Assembly: GCF_000428045.1 (NCBI RefSeq)
Contig: NZ_ATZE01000003.1
Span: 1-64,000, forward strand
DNA from: Sedimenticola selenatireducens DSM 17993
Lineage (GTDB): Bacteria > Pseudomonadota > Gammaproteobacteria > Chromatiales > Chromatiaceae
Reading direction: 5' to 3'
DNA length: 64,000 bases
The position numbers and the translations under genes are program-made. This document shows, piece after piece, positions 25,325 through 34,549 of this stretch. Below the pieces are notes generated by a model. The model did no database searches. It was given only the letters and a program-made list of their open reading frames with translations, and was not told where the DNA came from. Each line of letters opens with the position of its first letter. Within the stretch, counting starts at the first letter, position 1.

Positions 25325-26731
25325 TCAGACATCACTACCTTCAAGACCCAGCTCCTTGATCTTGCGGGTCAGGGTATTGCGGCCCCAGCCCAGTAGTTTA
25401 GCAGCGTCCTGCTTTCGACCGCCAGTCTGCTCCAGGGCCGACTCAATCATGATGGTTTCAAATACCGGGGTTGCCTCATCCAGCAACGCCTCATGTCCCT
25501 GCTGCAGCCGCGTGCGCACCCAACTGCGCAGCGATGCGCGCCAGTCATCGCCTTGGGTCTTGGGTTCCTCCGACTCCAGCAGTTCCGGCGGCAGGTCCTT
25601 GATATGCACCTCCTGGCTGGAGGCCATCACGGTCAGCCAGCGGGCGGTGTTCTCCAGTTGCCGGACATTGCCCGGCCAATTCAATCGCTCCAGGGTAGCC
25701 AGGGTCTCCGGCAGCAGGGTCTTGCTCTCCACCCCAAGCTCTTCCGCGGCCAGGGAGAGAAAATGACGCATCAGCAGTCCGATATCCTCGCGTCGCTCAC
25801 GCAGTGAGGGGATGTGAATCCTTATCACATTGAGCCGGTGAAAGAGATCCTCACGAAAACGCCCCTGCTTAACCAGCTGCTCCAGATTCTGGTGGGTGGC
25901 GGCTATGATACGTACATCCACATTCACCGGCTCATGTCCACCGACCCGGTAAAATTCGCCATCCGCCAATACCCGGAGCAGGCGGGTCTGCAGTTCCGGT
26001 GGCATATCGCCAATCTCATCCAGAAACAAGGTGCCGCCATCCGCCTGTTCGAAGCGGCCGACCCGGCGTCCCTGGGCACCGGTAAAGGCACCCCGCTCAT
26101 GGCCAAACAGCTCCGACTCCATCAAGTCCTTCGGAATGGCCGCCATATTCAGGGCGATAAATGGCTGTTTGGCGCGCGGGCTGTGCCGATGCAGCGCCTG
26201 GGCAACCAACTCCTTGCCGGTACCGGATTCACCATTGATCAGCACCGTGATATTGGAGCGGGCCAGCCGCCCGATCGCCCTGAACACCTCCTGCATGGCC
26301 GCCGCTTCACCGATAATTTCCGGGCTGGACTGCAGCTCGTCCACCTGGGCCAGGCTGCTACGGCTCTTTCGGCAGGCACGCGACACCTGATCAACAGCTT
26401 CATCCACATCAAACGGTTTCGGCAGATACTCGAAGGCCCCCCCATGAAAGGCCGCCACGGCGCTGTCCAGATCAGAGTGAGCGGTCATGATAATCACCGG
26501 CAGATTGGGATGGGCGGCGGTAATTCTTTCCAGAAGCGAGAGCCCGTCCATGCCGGGCATGCGGATATCGGAGACAATAACGTCCGGCTGTTCAAGACCC
26601 AGCGCCTCCATCACCCCATCGGCGCTGGGGAAGCTTTTCACCGCCATACCCGCTTTCTCGAATGCCTTCTCCAGCACCCAGCGGATTGACCGGTCATCAT
26701 CAATGACCCAGACAGAGTTAGTTGGCGGCAT
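25325..26731 (-). CDS. glnG: Nitrogen regulator NtrC (NR-I), sigma-54 activator
   Basis: 469 residues, exactly the E. coli length. Receiver domain (about 5-120) with acidic pocket Asp11-Asp12 and phosphoacceptor Asp55 in VSDIRMPG; AAA+ domain with Walker A GESGTGKE, the sigma-54-contacting GAFTGA loop and LFLDEIGDM Walker B; C-terminal Fis-type HTH (ALEQTGGRKQDAAKLLGWGRNTLTRKIKELG). The start at 26731 is chosen because WVIDDD then lies at the usual position; it overlaps glnL by 14 bases. It activates glnA and other nitrogen genes when phosphorylated by GlnL. Confidence 0.96.
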   Translation of the reverse strand: MPPTNSVWVIDDDRSIRWVLEKAFEKAGMAVKSFPSADGVMEALGLEQPDVIVSDIRMPGMDGLSLLERITAAHPNLPVIIMTAHSDLDSAVAAFHGGAFEYLPKPFDVDEAVDQVSRACRKSRSSLAQVDELQSSPEIIGEAAAMQEVFRAIGRLARSNITVLINGESGTGKELVAQALHRHSPRAKQPFIALNMAAIPKDLMESELFGHERGAFTGAQGRRVGRFEQADGGTLFLDEIGDMPPELQTRLLRVLADGEFYRVGGHEPVNVDVRIIAATHQNLEQLVKQGRFREDLFHRLNVIRIHIPSLRERREDIGLLMRHFLSLAAEELGVESKTLLPETLATLERLNWPGNVRQLENTARWLTVMASSQEVHIKDLPPELLESEEPKTQGDDWRASLRSWVRTRLQQGHEALLDEATPVFETIMIESALEQTGGRKQDAAKLLGWGRNTLTRKIKELGLEGSDV

Positions 26732-27812
26732 TTGGATTCTCCACTGGCAACAACACACTGAAAAGTGTCTTTCCCGGCTCGCTTGTGCACTCCACAAGCC
26801 CGCCGTGTTGATTGATCAGTGACTGGGCGATGGTGAGGCCGAGACCGACTCCATCCTCGCTGGCAGTCACCATGGGATAAAAAAGCTTTTCACGAATCGA
26901 TTCCGGAATGCCCCGCCCGTTGTCCTCGATACCTATCTGGACCACCAGGCGATGACGCCGGTTGCCGATGGTGAACTGGCGCAGAATCCGCGTCTGTAGC
27001 ACGATGCGGCCTTCCGGATGGTTACTGATCTCGCGGGCGGCATTGCGCAGGATGTTCAGCAACGCCTGGATGATCCGGTCGCTATCCACGTAGAGATCAG
27101 GAATACTGGGATCATAATCCCGGATAATGGAAATCCGCTCCCCGGATTCCGCCTGCACCAGGTTGCGTACCCGTTCCAACAGTGTGTGAATGTTCACTTC
27201 CCGTAGATTTGGCAGACGATCAGGCCCCAGCATTTGGTTAACCAGATTTTTCAACCGATCTGCCTCGTTGATAATGATCTGGGTATATTCACACAGCCCC
27301 GGATCAACCAGCTCCTGCTCCAACAACTGGGCCGCGCCACGCAGCCCACCCAGCGGATTTTTGATCTCATGGGCCAGCCCCCGGATCAGCTCCTGGGCGG
27401 CCTGATGCTGGGACAGCAGTTGCTCCTCACGGCTGATGCGCAACTGGCGATCTATCTGTTGGATCTCCACCAGCAACCCTGCATCGCCCTCACTGTCGGT
27501 AAGCGGTATTACCGTGCAATCCACGGTGGCCCGCTTGCCATCCGGCAGGGGCAGGCTCAGTTCACGCTCGGTGAAATGGTGACCGGTATGCAACGCCTGC
27601 TCCAGGTGCTGGCGGGTCACTCCCTCGGGACACTGGATCAGTGATTCTGCCGGGTTACCCAGCATGTGGCGAAAACTGACTTCAAACAGCATCTCCGCCG
27701 CCGGGTTCATATACTGCAGGCAAAGCGACCGGTCGAATAGCAATACGGCACTGCTCAGGTTCTCGAGTATCCGTTGCCGGGAAATCTCTGTGGTGTGAAT
27801 CATATCCTTCAT
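26718..27812 (-). CDS. glnL: Nitrogen sensor histidine kinase NtrB (NR-II, GlnL)
   Basis: 364 residues from ATG 27812. PAS domain at about 8-125, DHp helices with phospho-His148 in RGLAHEIKNPLGGLRGAAQLL, and an HATPase domain with N-box, DNGRGIPESI and GVGLGLTIAQ. It phosphorylates or dephosphorylates NtrC according to PII binding. The start is not certain: ATG 27812 has a weak AGGTAAAG upstream, and ATG 27803 is an alternative; an upstream TTG adds 29 unconserved residues. Unlike in E. coli, glnA is separated from glnLG by a DUF4124 gene. A dyad about 110 bases upstream resembles an NtrC site. Confidence 0.93.
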   Translation of the reverse strand: MKDMIHTTEISRQRILENLSSAVLLFDRSLCLQYMNPAAEMLFEVSFRHMLGNPAESLIQCPEGVTRQHLEQALHTGHHFTERELSLPLPDGKRATVDCTVIPLTDSEGDAGLLVEIQQIDRQLRISREEQLLSQHQAAQELIRGLAHEIKNPLGGLRGAAQLLEQELVDPGLCEYTQIIINEADRLKNLVNQMLGPDRLPNLREVNIHTLLERVRNLVQAESGERISIIRDYDPSIPDLYVDSDRIIQALLNILRNAAREISNHPEGRIVLQTRILRQFTIGNRRHRLVVQIGIEDNGRGIPESIREKLFYPMVTASEDGVGLGLTIAQSLINQHGGLVECTSEPGKTLFSVLLPVENPNAAN

Positions 27813-27919
27813 CGCTTTACCTGCTGCAAAAAACGAACCAAGAGTCGTATGCACATACTTTTCGCCGTGAAATAAGGAGTGGCGGGATATCTGGTGCAAC
27901 TGCGGGTTCGCGCATCACT

Positions 27920-27950
27920 CCATCCATGCACTATTTTAGTGCATGGATGG
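27920..27950. promoter_or_regulatory. Probable NtrC operator upstream of glnL
   Basis: A perfect 14-bp inverted repeat (27920-27933 and 27937-27950) with a three-base centre. Its core TGCACTATTTTAGTGCA (27927-27943) fits the NtrC site rule TGCACY-N5-RGTGCA. The position about 110 bases upstream of glnL fits autoregulation. A transcription terminator is the alternative, but the flank lacks a T-run. Confidence 0.65.
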
Positions 27951-28182
27951 GAGCGGACAATAGAGACCGAGCAGAAATACGGGCAATAATCGGCTATCTG
28001 CGGGTGATGCCCGGGTATGGAATTGGTTTCGAGGGGTGTCCTGTAGGAGCGGTCTGTGCGCGGGTGGGGAACCCTTCGTGGGTGGTGGTGAGAAATCAGG
28101 TAATTCTGTGAAAGCTCAGGCGGGGCTTGATCGGAAACAGAGGGTCTCCGACAAAAGTACCGAGCCTTATGCTGGGAAAGGT
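27951..28182. other. Intergenic region between glnL and the DUF4124 gene
   Basis: Together with 27813-27919 this makes a 370-bp gap. Besides the dyad it holds a half REP sequence, CTGTAGGAGCGG (28041-28052), without a matching right half, and a 12-bp palindrome GTATGCACATAC (27848-27859). I see no gene in it. Confidence 0.4.
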
Positions 28183-28899
28183 CTAATAATTGGGCTTGAA
28201 GGCCGGATTGGACTGGCCCGGCGTAGAGGAGATGGGTTTGCGTGGTGAATTGTAATCACTGGCATCAGAACCGGGATTGGCGGCTGGCTTGCCGGAATAG
28301 TCCGGCGCATCTCCTGGCTTATACTGGGGTGCATCGCCACCATTGCTACCGCTACCGGAGGGCGGCGGCTCTGGGGTCTTGCCATCTTCCACCAGAGAAA
28401 CCTGGCGGACAAAAAACTGCACAATATTGGAGCGGACCAACAGACGACCGGCGGCATCATGGATACTGGCATGCACCATATGCCCGCCGCGCTCGACGTT
28501 GCTCAGCTGCAGGGTCGCGCCGGTGACTCGCTGATCAAGAATCCGCCCATCCAGGACCGCCTGTATATAGTGCCCCGATTGCAATCCCGGCTGTGCCTGA
28601 AAACGGATGGTGATAGAACCGCCATTCGCTTGCACTACCTCATTGTTGCTTGGCGCAAGGATAACGAAACTGCTGTAGTTTATGCCCTCGGGCGGCCTTG
28701 TGCCGGTGGCGGCACTGCCGCTCTGAGTACCGGTACTTGATGGAGTGTATATGGTAGGGTCCGAGAGCTTGATCTCCTCGGAATCCCGGGTCGGAGTATC
28801 GGAATAATGCACGTCACCCCTGCTATCAACCCATTTATAGATGGCCGCCTGACCGCAGAGTGCCAGTGACATCAAACAGATGAAGAAGACGCTTCTCAT
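28183..28899 (-). CDS. DUF4124-containing exported protein
   Basis: 238 residues from ATG 28899. Signal peptide MRSVFFICLMSLALCGQA, then a DUF4124 motif (AIYKWVDSRGDVHYSDTP, about 19-36), a linker, a beta-sandwich-like central region (about 70-165, VILAPSNNEVVQANGGSITIRFQAQPG) and a low-complexity Pro/Gly/Ser/Tyr/Asp-rich tail (about 170-238). Function is unknown; the family is periplasmic. Proteins of this kind are often found beside glnA and glnL in gammaproteobacteria, which is the case here, but a role in nitrogen metabolism has not been shown. Confidence 0.8.
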   Translation of the reverse strand: MRSVFFICLMSLALCGQAAIYKWVDSRGDVHYSDTPTRDSEEIKLSDPTIYTPSSTGTQSGSAATGTRPPEGINYSSFVILAPSNNEVVQANGGSITIRFQAQPGLQSGHYIQAVLDGRILDQRVTGATLQLSNVERGGHMVHASIHDAAGRLLVRSNIVQFFVRQVSLVEDGKTPEPPPSGSGSNGGDAPQYKPGDAPDYSGKPAANPGSDASDYNSPRKPISSTPGQSNPAFKPNY

Positions 28900-28996
28900 A
28901 GGGTGAGGATAGCTCACTGCCGGTGCCGCCTCAACAGCTCTCTCGATCAGGCGTATCAAAACGGTGACAAGCGTCATTCCCGGCGATGCACCTTGG

Positions 28997-29027
28997 AAAA
29001 AAACGCCCCCGAATCGGGGGCGTTTTT
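28997..29027. terminator. Bidirectional rho-independent terminator after glnA
   Basis: CGCCCCCG (29004-29011), loop AAT, CGGGGGCG (29015-29022), with a run of A before and TTTTT after. It ends the glnA transcript (minus strand) and could work in both directions. Confidence 0.92.
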
Positions 29028-29048
29028 AGCGCGGTTACTACCGTCCGT

Positions 29049-30455
29049 TTACAGGCTGTAATACATGTCGAACTCCACCGGATGGGTGGTCATGCGCAGA
29101 CGGGTCACATCATCCATTTTCAGACGGATGAATCCGTCAATCAGATCGTCCGTGAACACGCCACCAGCGGTGAGGAATTCGCGGTCGGCATCCAGTGCTT
29201 CCAGCGCCTGGTCCAGGCTGTGGCAGACGGTTGGGATGGACAGGGCCTCTTCGGCGGGCAGGTCATACAGGTCCTTATCCATCGCCTCACCCGGGTGGAT
29301 CTTGTTCTGGATACCGTCCAGACCAGCCATCATCAGGGCCGCAAAGGCCAGGTAGGGGTTGGCGGTAGGATCCGGGAAGCGGACCTCCACGCGGCGACCC
29401 TTCGGGCTGTTGACGAACGGGATACGGATGGAAGCGGAACGGTTACGGGCGGAATAGGCCAGCATCACCGGTGCTTCAAAACCCGGTACCAGACGCTTGT
29501 AGGAGTTGGTGGAGGGATTAGTAAAGGCATTCAGCGCACGCGCATGCTTGATAACCCCGCCGATATAGTAAAGGGCCGTCTCGGACAGGCCGCCGTACAG
29601 ATTGCCGGCAAACAGGTTCTCGCCACCCTTGGCCAGGGACATGTGCACATGCATACCGGAACCATTATCGCCCACCAGCGGCTTGGGCATGAAGGTAGCG
29701 GTCTTGCCATAGGCGTGGGCCACATTCCAGGTCACGTACTTCTGTACCTGCACCCAGTCGGCGCGCTGTACCAGGGTGCTGAACTTGGTACCGATTTCGC
29801 ACTGTCCAGCAGTGGCCACTTCGTGGTGATGCACCTCAACCGGGACGCCCATCTCTTCCATCGCCAGACACATGGCGGCACGGATATCGTTCAGGGAGTC
29901 GACCGGGGGTACCGGGAAATAGCCGCCCTTGGTACCCGGACGGTGGCCGATGTTGCCGTCCTGGTAGACACGCTCGGAGTTCCAGCCAGCCTCTTCCGAA
30001 TCAATCTTGTAGAAGGCGCCGCTCATGTCGGCTCCCCAGCGGATATCGTCCAGGATGAAAAACTCGGGCTCAGGGCCAAAAAATGCGGCGTCGGCAATGC
30101 CGGTGGAGGCGAGATAGGCCTCGGCACGTCTGGCCACCGAGCGGGGGTCACGCTCGTAACCTTCCATGGTGGAGGGCTCCAGGATGTCGCAGGTGATATT
30201 CAGGGTCACTTCATCCGCGAACAGGTCCAGCACCGCGGTCTCGGGGTCCGGCATCAGTACCATGTCGGATTCATTGATGCCTTTCCAGCCGGCAATGGAG
30301 GAACCATCAAACATCTTGCCGTCGGTGAAGAGGTCCTCATCGATGGTGTGAGCCGGTACGGAGACGTGCTGCTCTTTACCACGGGTATCGGTGAAGCGGA
30401 AATCGACGAACTTCACTTCGTTGTCTTTGATCATCTTCAGGACTTTTGAGGCCAT
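29049..30455 (-). CDS. glnA: Glutamine synthetase type I
   Basis: 468 residues, like E. coli GlnA. Makes glutamine from glutamate, ammonia and ATP in a dodecamer. Beta-grasp N-domain, [18 protein letters not shown], the ATP/metal motif [10 protein letters not shown], and the adenylylation site tyrosine in [10 protein letters not shown], so activity is set by GlnE. Upstream, on the same strand, are a textbook sigma-54 promoter and NtrC sites. A strong terminator follows the gene, so it is monocistronic. Confidence 0.98.
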   Translation of the reverse strand: MASKVLKMIKDNEVKFVDFRFTDTRGKEQHVSVPAHTIDEDLFTDGKMFDGSSIAGWKGINESDMVLMPDPETAVLDLFADEVTLNITCDILEPSTMEGYERDPRSVARRAEAYLASTGIADAAFFGPEPEFFILDDIRWGADMSGAFYKIDSEEAGWNSERVYQDGNIGHRPGTKGGYFPVPPVDSLNDIRAAMCLAMEEMGVPVEVHHHEVATAGQCEIGTKFSTLVQRADWVQVQKYVTWNVAHAYGKTATFMPKPLVGDNGSGMHVHMSLAKGGENLFAGNLYGGLSETALYYIGGVIKHARALNAFTNPSTNSYKRLVPGFEAPVMLAYSARNRSASIRIPFVNSPKGRRVEVRFPDPTANPYLAFAALMMAGLDGIQNKIHPGEAMDKDLYDLPAEEALSIPTVCHSLDQALEALDADREFLTAGGVFTDDLIDGFIRLKMDDVTRLRMTTHPVEFDMYYSL

Positions 30456-30568
30456 GAGGTTCTCCAGCAGTTAGTATTTGAGATTATGCGGACCACAGCG
30501 TGGCCATCAATGAAAGATTCTTGCGATTTGGAACACCCCTACGGGGCACCAAAGCATGTCCTGTGTTT

Positions 30569-30584
30569 AGCAAGTACTGTGCCA
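30569..30584 (-). promoter_or_regulatory. Sigma-54 promoter of glnA
   Basis: On the minus strand the sequence is TGGCACAGTACTTGCT, matching TGGCAC-N5-TTGCW at all conserved positions with the required GG-N10-GC spacing. It is about 115 bases upstream of the glnA start. Confidence 0.9.
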
Positions 30585-30759
30585 CGGTTAGGGCATCTGT
30601 TGACTCCCCCTCCCCAACCGGACAGAGGATTTTACTACGATTCCACCGGGGGCGGGAAACAGAAATGATTACAGGGGATTAGCACACCTTGCGCAGTAAC
30701 AGTCCCGTTGAGCCCGCGTATCCCCAGGATACATCCCGGCTTCGCCCCAAAGGCCAGAC

Positions 30760-30806
30760 GCACCAAAATAAAGCGAGTGCGGCCGTATATGCACCATAAT
30801 GGTGCG
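30760..30806. promoter_or_regulatory. NtrC enhancer sites for glnA
   Basis: A strong site TGCACCATAATGGTGCG (30790-30806) matches TGCACC-N5-GGTGCA with one change. A weaker half-conserved site GCACCAAAATAAAGC lies at 30760-30774. Their centres are 31 bp apart, three helical turns, as expected for cooperative NtrC dimers. They lie roughly 210-240 bases upstream of the predicted start of transcription, just after the cation-efflux gene stop. Confidence 0.8.
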
Positions 30807-30807
30807 G

Positions 30808-31959
30808 TTACCCATAATAGGCCCTGACCACTCCAAATTCCGGCCGCTCGGCCGCCTTCTCCTGGAGTGTCCGGGTAAATTTCTCCTGCGCCTCTCCGTC
30901 TGACAAATCGTCCAGGGAGAAGTAGACATCCACATTGATTTTCCCTGCCAGATAATGGAGCACGACCCGCCGCCGTTTTTCCGCGCCGGGAATACCGCGC
31001 CACTGCTGCGACAGCAGTTTTTCCGCTTCCGCCCTGAGCGGCAGACCCTCGCAGGGTATTGCCTTCTCGTCATCTTCCGGATCGATATGCACCGTGACGT
31101 CCATCACCTCGGTAATCTCATCCAGCAGGCGATCGATCACCATCTGCCCGATCATGTGGCCCTCTGAAACACTCAGCCAGGGCTCGACCAGAATATGCAC
31201 ATCAACGCTCGCTTCACCACCGATCCGGCGGGTCCTCAGCATATGGATATCCATGACACCGCCGATCTGATGGATAATCGCGCGGATACTCTCCAGACGC
31301 TCCTCGTCCAGCCCCTCATCCACCAGTTCCTGAAATGCCGGCCAGCTCAGATCCCAGCCGATCTTGGCGATCATCAGGCCGACACCGACAGCGGCGATGG
31401 CGTCCAGATATGGCAGTCCGGCCATGGTTCCACCCACACCGATCAATACCACCACCGATGAGAGGGCGTCCGATCGGTGGTGCCAGGCATTGGCCTGCAA
31501 CAGATCCGACTTGATTTTGCGCGCCACCGCCGCCGTGTAATGGTAGAGCGCCTCGTTGGCCACTATGGAGAACAGGGCGGCATACAGAGCCAGCGGCTTC
31601 GGGTGCAGCAGGGCCTCCGGGGTAAACAGCCGCCCCACCGCATCCCAGGTAATGCCGATGGCCACCAGCACCAGCAGGATGCCCAGGCCAAGGGTCGCCG
31701 CAGTTTCAAACCGGCCATGGCCGTAAGGGTGCGCCTCGTCAGGGCCATGATTAGCCTGTTTGGCGGCGAAGTAGACCAGGCCATCCGATAACAGGTCGGA
31801 AAGTGAGTGTATGCCATCCGCCACCAGCGCCTGGGACTGGGCTGCAATACCGATAATGGTCTTGCTCGCAGCCAGCAGCAGATTGACCAACACCCCGACT
31901 ACGGTGACACGTTGGATGGCCTGATAGCGGAGGCGCTTTGGATCGGTAACCTGATTCAT
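30808..31959 (-). CDS. Cation diffusion facilitator (Zn/Fe/Mn efflux) transporter
   Basis: 383 residues from ATG 31959. Six membrane helices in the first about 215 residues with the CDF zinc-site motif VADGIHSLSDLLSD and a partner HRSDALSS; the C-terminal cytosolic domain (about 220-300) has the ferredoxin-like metal-binding fold (GEASVDVHILVEPWLSVSEGHMIG). A further about 80 residues extend beyond the usual FieF length (E. coli 300); this tail repeats ferredoxin-like features (KINVDVYFSLDDLSDGEAQ). It starts four bases after tusA. Metal specificity is not readable. Confidence 0.88.
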   Translation of the reverse strand: MNQVTDPKRLRYQAIQRVTVVGVLVNLLLAASKTIIGIAAQSQALVADGIHSLSDLLSDGLVYFAAKQANHGPDEAHPYGHGRFETAATLGLGILLVLVAIGITWDAVGRLFTPEALLHPKPLALYAALFSIVANEALYHYTAAVARKIKSDLLQANAWHHRSDALSSVVVLIGVGGTMAGLPYLDAIAAVGVGLMIAKIGWDLSWPAFQELVDEGLDEERLESIRAIIHQIGGVMDIHMLRTRRIGGEASVDVHILVEPWLSVSEGHMIGQMVIDRLLDEITEVMDVTVHIDPEDDEKAIPCEGLPLRAEAEKLLSQQWRGIPGAEKRRRVVLHYLAGKINVDVYFSLDDLSDGEAQEKFTRTLQEKAAERPEFGVVRAYYG

Positions 31960-31963
31960 TGGG

Positions 31964-32197
31964 TCAGCTGTCCTCACCCACCTCGACCACGATGATGTAC
32001 TCGTTATCTTCCGTGCGCGTCTCGATCAGCTTATGGCCATTGATGCGACACCAGGCCGGAATATCATTGAGTGCACCGGGATCGGTACAGATGGCCTCGA
32101 CCCGGGTACCCGGTGGCAACTCCTTGACCCGGTTTTGCACCCGGATGACCGGCATCGGGCAGAGCAGCCGCCGTGCATCCACAATCACAGGTTTCAT
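31964..32197 (-). CDS. tusA: TusA-family sulfur carrier protein
   Basis: 77 residues. The sulfur-carrying cysteine is Cys13 in RRLLCPMPVIRV, the SirA/TusA signature, followed by the two-layer fold ending YIIVVEVGED. TusA accepts persulfide sulfur and passes it on for tRNA thiolation, molybdopterin or, in sulfur oxidisers, sulfur dissimilation. Its ATG overlaps the upstream PP-loop gene stop (ATGA) and the cation-efflux gene follows at once, so it probably serves the PP-loop enzyme. No dsrE, rhodanese or hdr genes are adjacent. Confidence 0.88.
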   Translation of the reverse strand: MKPVIVDARRLLCPMPVIRVQNRVKELPPGTRVEAICTDPGALNDIPAWCRINGHKLIETRTEDNEYIIVVEVGEDS

Positions 32198-33237
32198 ATG
32201 TACCACTCCTGGGGAATCTCGTCCGCGCCCAGCGGCTTGACCGACAACTGCTGCTGGCGGCCATCCAGTCCGGTAACCGTCAATTCCACCAGATCCTCCT
32301 GCTTGCCCTGGCTGTAGCGGGCCACCAACCGGGCTGCCAGCGCAATATCGTCATCATTCACTGCTCCATCCAACAGTGCCAACGGTCCGGCATGGCTGGT
32401 GGTGAGGAGACTCACAAACTGCTTGCGATACCCTTGCAGAAAGTTACCTTCACCCTCTTCGCGGGAGATGATCACCTTGAAGTGCGGCCGTGGTCGCAGG
32501 TGCCGTCCCACCTTCAACAACATGATGTCATCCATCTCATACTGTTTCTCACCCCGCGCCCGCCACAAGTCGGCCAGCTTGACCGAATACTGCGCATCGG
32601 TCAGAAAACAGCAGCCACCGGCCGGCTGGGCATAATCCTTCAGCCCAAACTCTTCCGCCAGCGCCATCTGTGGCTTGCGGCTGCGGCCATTGAATCCGTA
32701 CAGCCTGTCCCGGGAGATCCAACCTTCACGCTCCGGCAGGGTCGCCGGCAGGTTCTGACCCGACAGCGGCCGGACCAGGCGATCCGCCGCCCCGGAATCC
32801 CGCGCCACCACAGGCATAGTGTCCTTGCGCTGGGACATGGGGCGTTGACCGACCACTTCACCGGTAATGATAAAATCGAAGTCGTTTTCTGCCATCCACT
32901 CCTGGGCCTTCTTCACCATGAAGATCTTGCAATCCAGGCAGGGATTCAGGTTCGCCCCATAGCCGTGTTTGGGATTGAACACGATGTCCTTGTACTCCTC
33001 CACAATATCGATAATGTGCAGCTTGATTCCCAGCTGTTCGGCCACCCACAGGGCGTTGTTGCGCTTGGGCCTGGCCCGGTCCTTCTGGCGTATGGCGTGG
33101 GTGTGGCCTTCCACACAGAACCCTGTGAAGAAGTTGATTCCTTCCACATGGATTCCCTGCTGCTGGATCACTTTGGCGGCCAGCAATGAGTCCAGGCCAC
33201 CGGAGATGAGGGCTACGGCCTTGCGTTGTCTAGTCAT
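32194..33237 (-). CDS. PP-loop ATPase, tRNA-thiolation-type (MnmA/ThiI-like)
   Basis: 347 residues. The PP-loop SGGLDSLLA at 12-20 shows ATP pyrophosphatase chemistry that adenylates its substrate. Cysteine pairs in PCLDCKIF and GGCCFLTD resemble those that carry persulfide or an Fe-S cluster. The C-terminal part (about 240-347) is a beta-rich domain resembling NFACT-R-type modules. Sequences like this are often labelled tRNA 2-thiouridylate methyltransferases, but it lacks the THUMP domain of ThiI and the usual MnmA layout. Coupled to tusA, it fits an alternative sulfur-insertion enzyme; the substrate is unproven. Confidence 0.75.
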   Translation of the reverse strand: MTRQRKAVALISGGLDSLLAAKVIQQQGIHVEGINFFTGFCVEGHTHAIRQKDRARPKRNNALWVAEQLGIKLHIIDIVEEYKDIVFNPKHGYGANLNPCLDCKIFMVKKAQEWMAENDFDFIITGEVVGQRPMSQRKDTMPVVARDSGAADRLVRPLSGQNLPATLPEREGWISRDRLYGFNGRSRKPQMALAEEFGLKDYAQPAGGCCFLTDAQYSVKLADLWRARGEKQYEMDDIMLLKVGRHLRPRPHFKVIISREEGEGNFLQGYRKQFVSLLTTSHAGPLALLDGAVNDDDIALAARLVARYSQGKQEDLVELTVTGLDGRQQQLSVKPLGADEIPQEWYI

Positions 33238-33616
33238 GATGGTATTAAAGTCTGGAGGCGTCTCGGCCTGATATTGTATGCTGTTGGCTCACCTCACTTC
33301 AAAGAAATGTTCAATTCACGGAAGCCGGCTGGGCATCCGCACCGGCTGACAAGACCCATTTCCGCGCTCTCTGGATCGGTGACAGGATTAACCAGGCAGC
33401 GTCATTTGATAAAACTGTTCTGGCGAAGACACCCAGAGTACCGGAAGACCGGGATCTGGGGCCGATACGCTATCTTTGTGTCTTTGCGAGGATTTATATG
33501 GCACCGGGTCAATGAGGCGAGTGATCCCGAAGGTCAAAGACTCAACAATCCAGCGCCAAAACGATATACTGGCGCGATCCGTTTTTTCCTTTTCATATAG
33601 AGCCTTAACCTGAACC
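33238..33616. other. Intergenic region between the PP-loop gene and glyQ
   Basis: About 380 bp, divergent, so it should carry both promoters. I see no gene, convincing hairpin or operator. The last about 150 bases are less GC-rich. Confidence 0.5.
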
Positions 33617-34549
33617 ATGACGAATTCGAACAATGGCCCTGACGCCTCCACCTTCCAGGGCCTGATTTTTGCCCTCGAGCGTTACTGGGCGGAACAGGGT
33701 TGTGTGATCCTGCAGCCTTATGACATGGAGGTGGGCGCCGGTACCTTTCACACCGCCACCTTCCTCCGCTCCATCGGACCGGAGCCCTGGAATGCCGCCT
33801 ATGTACAGCCCTCTCGCCGCCCCACCGATGGCCGCTATGGGGACAATCCCAACCGGTTGCAGCACTATTATCAGTTCCAGGTGGCGCTGAAACCGTCGCC
33901 GCTGAACATCCAGGAACTTTATCTGGGCTCCCTGGAGATGCTCGGTCTCGACAGCAAGGTGCACGATATCCGTTTTGTCGAGGACAACTGGGAATCGCCG
34001 ACGCTTGGCGCCTGGGGTCTGGGCTGGGAGGTGTGGCTGAACGGCATGGAGGTCACCCAGTTCACCTATTTTCAACAGGTAGGGGGTATCGACTGCCGGC
34101 CGGTGACCGGTGAGATCACCTATGGCCTCGAGCGTATCGCCATGTACCTGCAGAATGTGGAGAGTGTATTCGATCTGGTCTGGACCCAGGGTCCCCAGGG
34201 TCCGGTCACCTATGGCGATGTGTTCCATCAGAACGAGGTGGAGCAGTCCGCCTACAACTTCGAACACGCGGATGTGGAATTCCTGTTTGGTTATTTCGAC
34301 CAGTGTGAAAAGGAGAGCAGCAAGCTGATCGAGCTGGGCCTCCCGCTACCCGCCTACGAACAGGTATTGAAGGCATCCCATGCGTTCAATCTGCTGGACG
34401 CCCGACACGCCATCTCGGTGACCGAAAGGCAACGCTATATACTGCGTGTGCGCGCCCTGGCCAGGGCTGTCGCCCAAGCCTATTACGATGCCCGGGAAAA
34501 ACTGGGCTTCCCCATGCTGAAGAATTCGAAGGAGCTGGCCCATGGCTGA
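33617..34549 (+). CDS. glyQ: Glycyl-tRNA synthetase alpha subunit
   Basis: 310 residues (E. coli 303). Catalytic subunit of the alpha2-beta2 class II enzyme that charges tRNA-Gly. Class II motifs: [67 protein letters not shown] and [13 protein letters not shown]. The stop overlaps the glyS start by eight bases, giving coupled translation. Confidence 0.97.
   Translation: MTNSNNGPDASTFQGLIFALERYWAEQGCVILQPYDMEVGAGTFHTATFLRSIGPEPWNAAYVQPSRRPTDGRYGDNPNRLQHYYQFQVALKPSPLNIQELYLGSLEMLGLDSKVHDIRFVEDNWESPTLGAWGLGWEVWLNGMEVTQFTYFQQVGGIDCRPVTGEITYGLERIAMYLQNVESVFDLVWTQGPQGPVTYGDVFHQNEVEQSAYNFEHADVEFLFGYFDQCEKESSKLIELGLPLPAYEQVLKASHAFNLLDARHAISVTERQRYILRVRALARAVAQAYYDAREKLGFPMLKNSKELAHG

Noticed and set aside
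27825-27840. Sigma-54-like TGGTTCGTTTTTTGCA upstream of glnL (minus strand)
   Set aside because: The GG-N10-GC spacing fits, but transcription would begin at the glnL start codon with no leader, and the -24 element is poor.
28986-30449. Long open frame on the strand opposite glnA (487 codons)
   Set aside because: It is antisense to a perfectly conserved glutamine synthetase, has no family motifs and arises from GC-rich codon bias.
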